A stretch of DNA of 24,422 nt from a virus. Location of the stretch: IMG/VR virus record IMGVR_UViG_3300028045_001253, positions 1 through 24,422 of that record; one strand, 5' to 3'. Position 1 is the first letter of the stretch. Each line of letters opens with the position of its first letter. Shown here piece by piece: positions 1-7,344 of the stretch. The position numbers were made by a program, and so were the translations under genes. Under the pieces are notes generated by a model. That model ran no database searches, was not told where the DNA came from, and saw only the letters and a list, made by a program, of their open reading frames with translations.

Positions 1-824
1 CTATGCGCTTCGCCTGTACCCGTTACCAGTTCTTCCGCTGTGCCGTTGGTTGGTAAGGCGAAAACAATATCATCGCCGCCAGTTACTTCTTCTGGTTTCT
101 TTCCACTTCCAGAAGCATAAATTAGAGCGAGTTCGTCACCGTTGCCAACGTCTGTGCCGTAAGTGCCGTCAAAAAGTACCCTTCTGTAAACAGTGAGACC
201 TTCTATGATTGCGTTGGCAGGCAAGGCTGAACCATTAGAGCCAATACAGATTAATTCATCTGGAGCAAATGATGCAAGAGCCGCTGCTCTGCTAAATGTA
301 TGTACGTCATTTACAGAAATACGAATATAATTAGTCCCGTCTAAGGCATTATCTATGTCCCAACTAATAGCAACATTATATCTACTTCCTCCCACAGTTG
401 TAAGGGTTGCGGCAGCCGTTTGATTTCCTAATCTTACAAATACACGCTGATTATCATGTTCGTATTTGCAATGATAAAAAGCATTTACATACCAAACATA
501 TTCATCATTCGTCTGTGTTGCGTCACGGTCTTTTTCTGGTGTCCACCACTTGACCGCTGTTCCCTGATACGGGTCAAAGTTAGCATAAAAGTTATCACTA
601 ATCTGTGCGCCCCTGCTATAACTCACCACATCAGGCACACCGCTCCCGTCAAACTTACCCTGAATAATAGGTGCAGCATCAAAAACAGACGTTGTACGCT
701 TCGCCATCTTTGCGGTGAAGGTGGCGAGGGCTGTGTCGAAGTTGAAGGTGGGGACACTGTCTCCAGAGATGCGGTATCCTAACCTAATCATTCTTCCTAC
801 ATCATCAAAGAATCCTAACTTCAT
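1..824 (-). CDS. LamG-like phage structural protein, N-terminal part (runs off window)
   Basis: The minus frame opening with ATG at 822-824 stays open to the window edge, giving 274 codons with no stop, so the C-terminal part is missing. The translation starts MKLGFFDDVGRMIRLG and continues into a beta-rich stretch typical of LamG/concanavalin-like domains in phage virion proteins: a segment near residues 65-80 with GTAVKWWTPEKD, aromatic-rich strands, then NALDGTNYIRISVND and YRRVLFDGTYG. AAGG lies about 8 nt before the ATG, and the start abuts the stop of the preceding gene at 825. A role in the tail, fibre or baseplate, possibly binding a carbohydrate receptor, is inferred from fold-like features and position. 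I see no specific family signature. It lies just downstream of the sugar cassette, so it is also a candidate glycosylation target. Confidence 0.6.
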   Translation of the reverse strand, partial: MKLGFFDDVGRMIRLGYRISGDSVPTFNFDTALATFTAKMAKRTTSVFDAAPIIQGKFDGSGVPDVVSYSRGAQISDNFYANFDPYQGTAVKWWTPEKDRDATQTNDEYVWYVNAFYHCKYEHDNQRVFVRLGNQTAAATLTTVGGSRYNVAISWDIDNALDGTNYIRISVNDVHTFSRAAALASFAPDELICIGSNGSALPANAIIEGLTVYRRVLFDGTYGTDVGNGDELALIYASGSGKKPEEVTGGDDIVFALPTNGTAEELVTGTGEAH

Positions 825-1100
825 TTAGATTACCTTGAATCCACTTACTGTACCAGATTCACCAGATGAAGCTACCCCCCACCAACCATCTTTAGAGTAG
901 TTATCTGTAAATCCTTGACCGTCTGCTAAAGTCATTCCTTTAGAAGCAACTGTTCCAGAAAATCCAATTTGTACATTACCTCCCTCATTGTACATAACAA
1001 CAGCATGTCTTCCAGAATCATCCGTAAAAAGTAAAGTAGGAACATCTCCAACTACAATTCTTATATGTTCCCTATAACCATCAGCCATTTTTTTATCCAT
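825..1100 (-). CDS. Small beta-rich virion-like protein, function unknown
   Basis: This 91-aa protein opens MDKKMADGYREHIRIVVGD. AAGGAG sits 6 nt before the ATG, which supports this start. The sequence alternates short strands and Gly/Ser turns, for example NVQIGFSGTVASKGMTLADG and GWWGVASSGESGTVSGFKVI. This layout is common in small phage proteins that form a beta-sandwich in the virion (minor head, tail or fibre-associated), but I cannot name the family. It has no signal peptide or membrane segment. It is the first gene after the terminator and promoter at 1133-1221, and its stop touches the start of the LamG-like gene, so the two are probably co-transcribed and translationally coupled. Confidence 0.65.
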   Translation of the reverse strand: MDKKMADGYREHIRIVVGDVPTLLFTDDSGRHAVVMYNEGGNVQIGFSGTVASKGMTLADGQGFTDNYSKDGWWGVASSGESGTVSGFKVI

Positions 1101-1132
1101 AATTGCTCCTTGTAGACTTGTTTTATACTCTA

Positions 1133-1161
1133 ATTCTATTCCACTTCTATAAGTAATGCAA
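1133..1161 (-). promoter_or_regulatory. Candidate sigma70-type promoter for the tail/fibre genes
   Basis: On the minus strand TTGCAT (1161-1156) and TAGAAT (1138-1133) are separated by 17 nt. The -10 matches the consensus at 5 of 6 positions and the -35 at 3 of 6. The site lies just downstream of the terminator-like hairpin at 1168-1221 and just upstream of the gene starting at 1100. A restart of transcription at this point would make sense. Confidence 0.35.
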
Positions 1162-1167
1162 TAAAGA

Positions 1168-1221
1168 AAACCCGCTACAGTTGAGCTTTTACCACGAAGG
1201 GTAAAGAGGCCTAGCGGGTTT
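1168..1221 (-). terminator. Two-tier hairpin terminator closing the sugar cassette
   Basis: A perfect 10-bp inverted repeat (AAACCCGCTA at 1221-1212, TAGCGGGTTT at 1177-1168, read on the minus strand) is followed by a U-rich tract (TCTTTATT). Its 34-nt loop contains a second small hairpin of 6 bp (TTTACC with GGTAAA, 1205-1200 and 1193-1188). It begins 23 nt after the stop of the last glycosyltransferase gene. The GC-rich stem with downstream U tract supports Rho-independent termination on the minus strand. The large structured loop is unusual for a plain terminator. Confidence 0.6.
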
Positions 1222-1244
1222 ACTAAATATATTATACTATAGTT

Positions 1245-2063
1245 TCAATAATATTTGTAACTGTCGTAAAGAAATAATCCGCTTTGACTCCACTTCGCTT
1301 TAAATATATTAGCGTTTTGATGTAAGGAAAATCCGATCTTCTTTTTCTGCACAGTTGCCCCCACATGATGATGCCCGATAATGTCAGTATCAATATACAC
1401 TCTCTTTCCTAAAGACTTTATAGCAAGTGCCAATGAAATATCTTCGTAAGTACCGAGTCCATAATCAACATCAAACCCACCAACTCGATTGAACAGTTCC
1501 CTACGAACTACAAAACATGCTCCAGTAACTCCAAAAGCATCTCTGGACACACAACATTTAGGATTATCTGCGCTCCATCCAACTAAAGGGTGAATGACAT
1601 TGGCTTCAACATCCATAGCCAAACCCACATGTTGAACTTTTCCAGCAGGTCTTCCAGGGTCTACACTGTCTTCTGGAAAGAGAAGTTTTATTCCTAACAT
1701 ACCGATTGTTTCATCTTTCATTACTTCAAGCATTTGTTCAATAGCAGTATCAGAAAGAACAACATCATCAGTAAGTAGCAAAACTAAAGGAGCTTTCCCC
1801 ATTGCTATTCCAGCGTTACAGAGACGAGGGTATCCAACATTTTGTCCAAGCATCTTAGCATTGTATTTCTCTAACAACTCTCTATTTTGATTTCTGTCTG
1901 GAATATCATCATTACCATCAATGAGATAGGTGTTAAACTTTTTCACTGTTTGAGTTTCTAAGGCATCTAAACATTTCTCTAGGATGTCGTATCTACCAGC
2001 GGTAGGAACTACTACATCCAGAAGAAACTTTTCCTTCTTTGACTTGTTTCGTTTTCTACTCAT
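1245..2063 (-). CDS. Family 2 glycosyltransferase (GT-A fold)
   Basis: This 272-aa protein transfers a sugar from a nucleotide donor in the cytoplasm. The N-terminus is basic (MSRKRNKSKK) and is followed by the GT2 opening strand LLDVVVPTAGRYDILEKCL (about 14-32). The metal-binding DxD-like motif is LTDDVVL (97-103). A late acceptor/catalytic region reads GGFDVDYGLGTYEDISLA (195-212), with the acidic pair E207-D208, then HHHVGAT. No membrane segments are seen, so it is probably soluble. The ATG overlaps the end of the upstream GT4 gene by 8 bp, implying coupling. It is the last gene of the sugar cassette and is followed by the terminator at 1168-1221. Donor and acceptor cannot be read from the sequence. 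Family assignment is firm. Confidence 0.88.
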   Translation of the reverse strand: MSRKRNKSKKEKFLLDVVVPTAGRYDILEKCLDALETQTVKKFNTYLIDGNDDIPDRNQNRELLEKYNAKMLGQNVGYPRLCNAGIAMGKAPLVLLLTDDVVLSDTAIEQMLEVMKDETIGMLGIKLLFPEDSVDPGRPAGKVQHVGLAMDVEANVIHPLVGWSADNPKCCVSRDAFGVTGACFVVRRELFNRVGGFDVDYGLGTYEDISLALAIKSLGKRVYIDTDIIGHHHVGATVQKKKIGFSLHQNANIFKAKWSQSGLFLYDSYKYY

Positions 2064-3201
2064 CTAAAACCTCTTCTATCATTTCTTTAAGTTGATTTAC
2101 GGGAATATCCCATGTAAGCGATTTTACATAATGTAAAGCAGCATCAGACATGTGCTTCATAATACGACCATCTTTTACACAATATAATATTTCTTCTGTC
2201 GCTTTTTCTCTGTCTATCATACTACGCTTAGAATTGCCCCAAACATCAGTAAACTCGTACTCAGGACGAATCAAAAACCCTCTAAGAACTGTCCCTAGAC
2301 CATCAGCAAGCAATTCAGTCATTGCTCCTGTATTAGTAGCCATAACTGGTAATCCTACACTCATAGCTTCTAGCAGAGGTAATCCAAGACCTTCTCCCTT
2401 GCTCGTATTCAAATACAAATCAGAAGCAGCATATAGTGTCCACAGCACATCTTGAGGCAATCCACGTTCCATAACCACTAGCTCATCATTTATATCTAAA
2501 GTCAAAGCTAAATCTCTGATTTTATGTCCTACATGAGAATGTTCCCTAGTCACTAAAATGTACTTTAGATTCTTTACACCAGACTTCTTTACCTTAGAAA
2601 CAATATCCATAGCAGCCCACAAATTCTTTCTTTCTTGATTATCTGCTACAGAAAGAATGACAAATTTGTCTTCTAGTTCCATTGATTTTCTAATTCTATT
2701 TCTTGTCTCTTCGTCACGTTCAGGCCAAATCTCTGTGTCAGAACCAATCTTAATATGTTTAGCTTTTGTAAGCCCTGCTTTATGCGCTGCCTTAGTTGCT
2801 AACTCACTAATGAATAAAGCTCCGTCAGCAAACATCAAAGAAGCAGCCCATGTCATAGTAAGAGGGCCATTCTCTAGTGGAGTGATGAAAATGTATTTAG
2901 AATCTAAATCCTTCAACTTCTCGATGAAGAATTGTTGGTGAGGAACATCTAAAGCGACTACTACTACATCAGGTTTCCAGTCCAAGAAATGTAAATTATG
3001 GGCAATAGCATGAGCAGATTTGAAATCTTTAGCTGGAATGATAGAGAAGGGAAAGTCATGCTCACTGCCATCATTCCCTAGTCCGACTGCCTTCACATCA
3101 AAACCTAGACCAACAAGACCTTTCATCAAAGGCAAAGAAATGTACATGTATCCAGAGCCTATAACCGCTAAATCAGTAATAAATAAAATGTTTTTAGTCA
3201 T
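2056..3201 (-). CDS. Family 4 glycosyltransferase (GT-B fold)
   Basis: This 381-aa protein has two Rossmann-like halves. The N-terminal half opens with NILFITDLAVIGSGYMYISL. The C-terminal donor-binding half contains the GT4 signature GEGLGLPLLEAMSVGLPV, with two glutamates spaced E-x7-E. ILSVADNQERKNLWAAMDI matches the region that usually holds the phosphate-binding Arg/Lys. I place the start at ATG 3199-3201, because AGGTGG lies 6 nt upstream. A TTG two codons earlier is the alternative. The gene overlaps the DUF5662-like gene by 8 bp and the following GT2 gene by 8 bp. It is likely a soluble cytoplasmic transferase acting in series with the neighbouring GTs. Substrate is unknown. Confidence 0.88.
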   Translation of the reverse strand: MTKNILFITDLAVIGSGYMYISLPLMKGLVGLGFDVKAVGLGNDGSEHDFPFSIIPAKDFKSAHAIAHNLHFLDWKPDVVVVALDVPHQQFFIEKLKDLDSKYIFITPLENGPLTMTWAASLMFADGALFISELATKAAHKAGLTKAKHIKIGSDTEIWPERDEETRNRIRKSMELEDKFVILSVADNQERKNLWAAMDIVSKVKKSGVKNLKYILVTREHSHVGHKIRDLALTLDINDELVVMERGLPQDVLWTLYAASDLYLNTSKGEGLGLPLLEAMSVGLPVMATNTGAMTELLADGLGTVLRGFLIRPEYEFTDVWGNSKRSMIDREKATEEILYCVKDGRIMKHMSDAALHYVKSLTWDIPVNQLKEMIEEVLDE

Positions 3202-3658
3202 GTACAACCACCTGTGATTCTAGTAGTTTAGCGGTATTCCTAAACGCTTCCATCAATACGTCAGGAGAAATGTCTAGTGGATATACTTCTCCCTTTCTAC
3301 CCATACCTGCCATAACACAATCTACAATCATTTCTATCACATCAACAAGGTTAACATCGTCAGGCACACCATCATCTTGTAGTAGATGATGCCTATTTAC
3401 TTTACGATGATTATCCCACCAATCAGTTGTCTCAAAGTTGTTTTTGAAGTCTTTGTAAAAAGCATCTAGCCCATCTTTACTTCTCTTATCAAAGTCGTGC
3501 CAAGATTCTGCTTTTTGCATCATCCCTATAAAAAACTCCAACCCTCTCTGAACATCTCCTATATGTTGGAGACTACTCTCTAACAACTGATCTTTAGTTA
3601 CCTTAGACACATCACAAGTTCTAGTGTCTGCTGTCTCACTCTTTTTTATATGTATCAT
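3194..3658 (-). CDS. DUF5662-like phage protein
   Basis: This 154-aa protein of unknown biochemical role has a helical core. HNRHH-like and acidic motifs recall the DUF5662 family found in many phages and some bacteria: NHRKVNRHHLLQDDG followed by NLVDVIEMIVDCVMAGMGR. The conserved His/Asp/Glu residues suggest a metal-binding site, possibly a hydrolase, but that is inference. An AAAGGA box 7 nt before the ATG supports the start. The gene sits between a homing endonuclease and a GT4 gene. It overlaps the latter by 8 bp and so belongs to the same transcript, although the family is not specifically linked to sugar metabolism. It may be an unrelated accessory gene carried within the cassette. Confidence 0.6.
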   Translation of the reverse strand: MIHIKKSETADTRTCDVSKVTKDQLLESSLQHIGDVQRGLEFFIGMMQKAESWHDFDKRSKDGLDAFYKDFKNNFETTDWWDNHRKVNRHHLLQDDGVPDDVNLVDVIEMIVDCVMAGMGRKGEVYPLDISPDVLMEAFRNTAKLLESQVVVHD

Positions 3659-3673
3659 ATTTTATCCTTTCAT

Positions 3674-4408
3674 TTATATTGAATGTGTATTATATGTTTT
3701 ATTAGTAATAATGTCACTTATAATAGACTGACTTACATCATAAGCATTAGCTAATTCCCATTGACGATAATTACCAGATGCGTACCTTTTTCTTATATCC
3801 TCAGCCTCAACTTGTGTTAGTTTTGCCTGAGGATGACTTTCACTAGCAATACCAAACAAAGCACTTTTCTCTCCAGACCTATCTTTTGACATACGTTTTT
3901 TGGTTTCTTCTGTATGAGTCTTTCCCCAAAAATGATTCCTTTTTCCTGTAAATGCAATAGATAACTTTTTCTTATGTTCATCTGAAAGTTTACATCCCCT
4001 TTTTGAAATTGAAATTTTTTCTTTGGTTTCGTCTGAAACTATATGCCCCATTTGAGATTCAGACATCTTTCTTTTGGTCTCTTTTGAATGGTTTCTATCT
4101 CTATTAGGAGCAATAACATCTTTAGCAATATTATAATCAAATCCGTATTTTACCACATTATCTAAATACCACTGCTCTCTAATAGGCACATTTTCTCTAT
4201 CGCTTACTACTTCTACGATTTCAAATTTGAAACTACTTTCTTTATATTTATTCCATGCTCTTTGTAAATGACTATTATCGTGAAATTCTCCCTTTAGTTT
4301 TCGTGTATGTACCCGCCATCGTGTATCAATATCTACACTACCACCTACATACATCTTCCCATTCACAAGATTAGTAATTTTATACACTCCAGATATTATT
4401 TTAGACAT
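3674..4408 (-). CDS. GIY-YIG homing endonuclease with NUMOD3 repeats and HTH
   Basis: A free-standing site-specific DNA nuclease of the kind that spreads its own gene between phages. The catalytic domain is visible as GVYKITN (GIY variant, residues 7-13), MYVGGS (YIG variant, 19-24), Arg30 and the metal-binding Glu78 in REQWYLD. About residues 100-190 carry several NUMOD3-like basic repeats (KETKRKMSESQMG, DETKEKISISKRG, DEHKKKLSIAFTG, EETKKRMSK). A C-terminal helix-turn-helix follows (WELANAYDVSQSIISDI). I choose ATG 4406-4408, with AAAAGGA about 9 nt upstream, over a TTG seven codons earlier. It overlaps the end of a glycosyltransferase gene by 13 bp without breaking it, so the insertion is neat. 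Confidence 0.88.
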   Translation of the reverse strand: MSKIISGVYKITNLVNGKMYVGGSVDIDTRWRVHTRKLKGEFHDNSHLQRAWNKYKESSFKFEIVEVVSDRENVPIREQWYLDNVVKYGFDYNIAKDVIAPNRDRNHSKETKRKMSESQMGHIVSDETKEKISISKRGCKLSDEHKKKLSIAFTGKRNHFWGKTHTEETKKRMSKDRSGEKSALFGIASESHPQAKLTQVEAEDIRKRYASGNYRQWELANAYDVSQSIISDIITNKTYNTHSI

Positions 4409-5442
4409 GAAAATATTTCCTTTTCCCAAACATCTAAAATTCTATTAAGGGAGAAGCGTTCTTTAGCTAATCTCTGAACTTCTTTAGCTTTCTCTTCTAA
4501 CAAGTCCTGATTTCTCAGTAAATTGACTGCACTAGCGACAAACTTCTTAGACCATTCTGGTGTAAAAGGACTTCCAGGTATCATAACTCCCATGTTAGTT
4601 GTAGACAACGCTCCCCAATCATTTGTAATTGGGAGACATTGTGCTACCTGGTTTTCTGCGGTAGAAATACAAAAAAGCTCATCGTACGAAGACGGGTACA
4701 GTTCTAACTGAGCTTCTAATTGATGCCTAATAAGCTCATCTCTCTTTACTGCACCAAGATATGTTACTCCAGGAAGCCTAGCAAATTTAGCCTTGAACTG
4801 TTGCGTTGCTTGAGGGTCTGCCCACTCACTCCATAATCTCCAATCTGATGTAATCACCAAAGACGCTTCTGGAACATCTCGAACAATCTCTGCCCATACA
4901 GCATGTAACTGCATCACACCTCTATCTGGCATGTGATTGAAGATGCAACGATAAGGAACTTTCTCTACTTCATCTTCTTCATACTCCCATACACGGATAG
5001 GAATATCTATGGTAATAGTGTCCTGTATGCCATAAAAATCTTTGAAATAATCTGCATGACGTTCTGAAATGGTGACTATTTTATCTACTTTTGGGGCAAA
5101 ATCTTTGAATGATCCTGTAGTGTGCTGGTCACATGATAGCCATACCCTGTATCCTATTGTGTGTGGAGTAAGTCTTACATTAGGAGAACGCCATATAATT
5201 ACTACATCTCTTTCATCTTCTGGAGTGAAAGCATCTATTGGAAGCTGACTGAAAATCGAACTGTTAGGGGATTTAGGACTATTATATAATGTCACATCAT
5301 GCCCTGCTTCATGCCAAGCTCTACAGATGGTAAGCATGAATAATTCAGAACCACCTACACCCATACGACCATCTTCACCGAAGATACTAGCTTCTGTAAC
5401 TTCAAGAGGACTACCGTCATTACAGATTACGTCTATCTTCAT
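4396..5442 (-). CDS. GT4-like glycosyltransferase (GT-B fold)
   Basis: This 348-aa protein resembles two-domain GT-B transferases. The N-terminal glycine loop MGVGGSELFMLTICRAW (27-43) is typical of GT4 enzymes that bind the acceptor there. HEAGHDVTLYN and VDKIVTISERHADYF follow. The C-terminal donor site reads ELYPSSYDELFCISTAENQ, where a Glu-containing segment replaces the common E-x7-E, then a WGALSTTNMG loop. No membrane helices are seen. The start lies 1 bp after the methyltransferase stop (5444). The last 13 bp overlap the GIY-YIG gene. It is probably the third or fourth transferase in the assembly pathway encoded here. Sugar specificity is not predictable. The family call is good, but the exact CAZy family is less certain because the signature is diverged. 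Confidence 0.8.
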   Translation of the reverse strand: MKIDVICNDGSPLEVTEASIFGEDGRMGVGGSELFMLTICRAWHEAGHDVTLYNSPKSPNSSIFSQLPIDAFTPEDERDVVIIWRSPNVRLTPHTIGYRVWLSCDQHTTGSFKDFAPKVDKIVTISERHADYFKDFYGIQDTITIDIPIRVWEYEEDEVEKVPYRCIFNHMPDRGVMQLHAVWAEIVRDVPEASLVITSDWRLWSEWADPQATQQFKAKFARLPGVTYLGAVKRDELIRHQLEAQLELYPSSYDELFCISTAENQVAQCLPITNDWGALSTTNMGVMIPGSPFTPEWSKKFVASAVNLLRNQDLLEEKAKEVQRLAKERFSLNRILDVWEKEIFSCLK

Positions 5443-5443
5443 A

Positions 5444-6025
5444 TTAGTACCTTTTAGCCTTTTCGCACATAAACCAAAATTCTTGGTCAGTATTCTTTCT
5501 CCATATCACCTTCCATCCAGAACGCTTCAATAGGAAATTCCACTGATCTTCTTCAAGTACAGAATAATGCCCTTGTCCCACACGACCCCAATAAGCAGGA
5601 TTTGGGAGAACTAGACATAGGAAGTGTGCTGATACCCTATGCCACTCCATTAGGGTAAGCAGTGGGGCAGGACTATGCTCTAGGGAATGACGAGAGAAGA
5701 TTAATCCAAATGAAGCATCTGCAAACTCTTCCAAGAAACTAAAGTCGCCATTGATAACATTCTTTCCTAAACCTTTTAGTTTCTCTACGTCCATTCCATT
5801 TGATATGCCAGTGTACTCCATTCCAAGGCTTTTGAAGAACCCTTCTGCTATAGCAGCATCTCCACATCCAACATCAAGAACATTAGTAACTCCTTTCAAC
5901 CCACTTATCCATTCAGTCATAATGCCACGCATAAGTGCAGTATGACCTTTATCTGGAGGAGATGGATAGTCATCACCGATTATTTCGTTTAAAAATATAT
6001 TCCAGTTTACAAAATTTCTAAGCAT
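5444..6025 (-). CDS. SAM-dependent class I methyltransferase
   Basis: A 193-aa Rossmann-type methyltransferase of the Methyltransf_11 kind. Motif I is VLDVGCGDAAIAEGF (about 49-63). An acidic/post-I region (EYTGISNGMDVE) and a motif-II-like stretch ASFGLIFSRHSLEHS follow. The final strands end in EFWFMCEKAKRY. A much longer open frame extends upstream to 6130, but it would overlap the preceding gene by 124 bp. The ATG at 6023-6025 has GGGAG 6 nt upstream and reduces the overlap to 19 bp, so I prefer it. Its place between an RfbH-like dehydratase and a glycosyltransferase suggests O-, N- or C-methylation of a sugar or nucleotide sugar, by analogy with methyltransferases in O-antigen and deoxysugar clusters. 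The substrate is inferred from context only. Confidence 0.82.
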   Translation of the reverse strand: MLRNFVNWNIFLNEIIGDDYPSPPDKGHTALMRGIMTEWISGLKGVTNVLDVGCGDAAIAEGFFKSLGMEYTGISNGMDVEKLKGLGKNVINGDFSFLEEFADASFGLIFSRHSLEHSPAPLLTLMEWHRVSAHFLCLVLPNPAYWGRVGQGHYSVLEEDQWNFLLKRSGWKVIWRKNTDQEFWFMCEKAKRY

Positions 6026-7344
6026 CCGCTTCTCCCATCTAAGAACTCCCTGAAAATTTCTACTATATAATCCATCATGTCTATAGTCAAGTTTGGATGA
6101 ACTCCAATCCAGAAAGACCTTTCTGTACAAATATCACTATTATATAATTTAGATAGTGTTAGATACTCAACATTCTCATAAGCAGGTTGCCGGATAAGAT
6201 TACCACCGAACATATTTCGTGTGCCTACTTTCTTTTCATTCAGGAAGTTTATGATTTCTTTTCTTGTAAAATCACAAGCGTAGGATTTCAAAGTTATAGG
6301 AAATCCAAACCAAGAAGGATCACTATTTTCAGTCGGTCTAGGAAGAATGAACCAATCTTCAAAATCTAACATCTTTTCGGAGAGATATATAAAATTATAT
6401 CTACGAGCATCTACAAATTCTTGTAATCTATCCATCTGAGAGGATAATAATGCTGCCTGTAAATCTGTAATTTTTAGATTATATCCTAAACGAGAATAGA
6501 CATATTTATGATCGTATCCATCAGGAAGACTTCTAAATTTATGTTCAAATCGTTTACCACAGGCATTATCTCTACCTGGGTCACAGTGACATGCCCTACC
6601 CCAGTCCCTAAAAGATTTCACAACCTTATTTATCATAGGACTATTTGTAAGAACAGCCCCACCCTCCCCTCCAGTAATATGATGTGCTGGATAATAAGAA
6701 TGTGTAGAAATATCTCCATAAGATTCTACTGGCTTCTCCTCGAAAGTAGAACCTACAGCATCACAACAATCACTAATCATAAAAATATTATACTCTCTGC
6801 ACAAATCTTCAAGAGCATCTGCATCAAATACATTACCAAGAGTGTGAGCAAGGACAACAGCTTTAGTCTTACCTATCACAATAGCTTCTGCAATATCATC
6901 TATCTTAGGAACGTATGTACCTAATTCAACATCAACAAATACAGGAATTGCCCCGTTCTGTATAATAGCATTTACAGTAGTTGGAAAATTCAAAGCCGTA
7001 GTAATGACTTCATCTCCAGGAAGAAGTCTACGCTCTCCAAACTCAGGTACAGTTATCGCTGTAATGGCAAGTAAATTGGCACTGCTTCCACTGTTACACA
7101 ATGTAATATACTTTACACCATTTCCCAAATGCTTACGAAGTTTATTCGTGTATTCTCTTGAATACTTCCCTTCTGTATACCATTGCCCAAGTGAACATTC
7201 CACCAATTTTGCTACATCATCTCCATTTATATCCGCACCATGAGGAGAGATGTAAGTTTCTCCAGGAATGAACTCACTAAATGTTCCTGAAATCAAGTGT
7301 CTACTGGATTCTATTATTTCTTTTCTTCCCATTTTATACGGCAT
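6007..7344 (-). CDS. rfbH: RfbH/E1-type nucleotide-sugar 3-dehydratase (PMP- and [2Fe-2S]-dependent)
   Basis: A 445-aa DegT/DnrJ/EryC1-fold protein with the marks of CDP-6-deoxy-4-hexulose-3-dehydratase (E1/RfbH/DdhC/AscC), which removes the C-3 hydroxyl on the way to 3,6-dideoxyhexoses. The usual PLP-binding lysine is replaced by histidine in SYYPAHHITGGEGGAV (H221/H222), as in this subgroup, so cofactor is held non-covalently as PMP. Asp192 fits the PLP N1 contact. The cysteines C194, C252, C254 and C262 give C-X57-C-X1-C-X7-C, exactly the spacing known for the E1 [2Fe-2S] site. Length matches the family (about 437). No E3 reductase, cytidylyltransferase or CDP-glucose 4,6-dehydratase is seen in the window, so the host or unseen phage genes must supply substrate and electrons. 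It overlaps the SDR gene upstream by 11 bp. A second ATG four codons in is possible. Confidence 0.9.
   Translation of the reverse strand: MPYKMGRKEIIESSRHLISGTFSEFIPGETYISPHGADINGDDVAKLVECSLGQWYTEGKYSREYTNKLRKHLGNGVKYITLCNSGSSANLLAITAITVPEFGERRLLPGDEVITTALNFPTTVNAIIQNGAIPVFVDVELGTYVPKIDDIAEAIVIGKTKAVVLAHTLGNVFDADALEDLCREYNIFMISDCCDAVGSTFEEKPVESYGDISTHSYYPAHHITGGEGGAVLTNSPMINKVVKSFRDWGRACHCDPGRDNACGKRFEHKFRSLPDGYDHKYVYSRLGYNLKITDLQAALLSSQMDRLQEFVDARRYNFIYLSEKMLDFEDWFILPRPTENSDPSWFGFPITLKSYACDFTRKEIINFLNEKKVGTRNMFGGNLIRQPAYENVEYLTLSKLYNSDICTERSFWIGVHPNLTIDMMDYIVEIFREFLDGRSGCLEIL

Noticed and set aside
456-782. A 108-codon open frame on the plus strand
   Set aside because: It lies antisense inside the clear LamG-like frame, with no ribosome site, and the translation looks like non-coding composition.
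1168-1221. tRNA or tRNA-like element
   Set aside because: A 10-bp outer stem and one inner hairpin are present, but there is no anticodon arm or T arm, and no CCA-like end.
4409-4429. TTG start of the GIY-YIG protein at 4429
   Set aside because: The ATG at 4408 has a purine-rich site at suitable spacing and begins directly before the conserved catalytic domain.
5444-6130. Longer start for the methyltransferase at 6130
   Set aside because: It would overlap the RfbH-like gene by 124 bp and encode a sequence with no methyltransferase relation. ATG 6025 has a good ribosome site.
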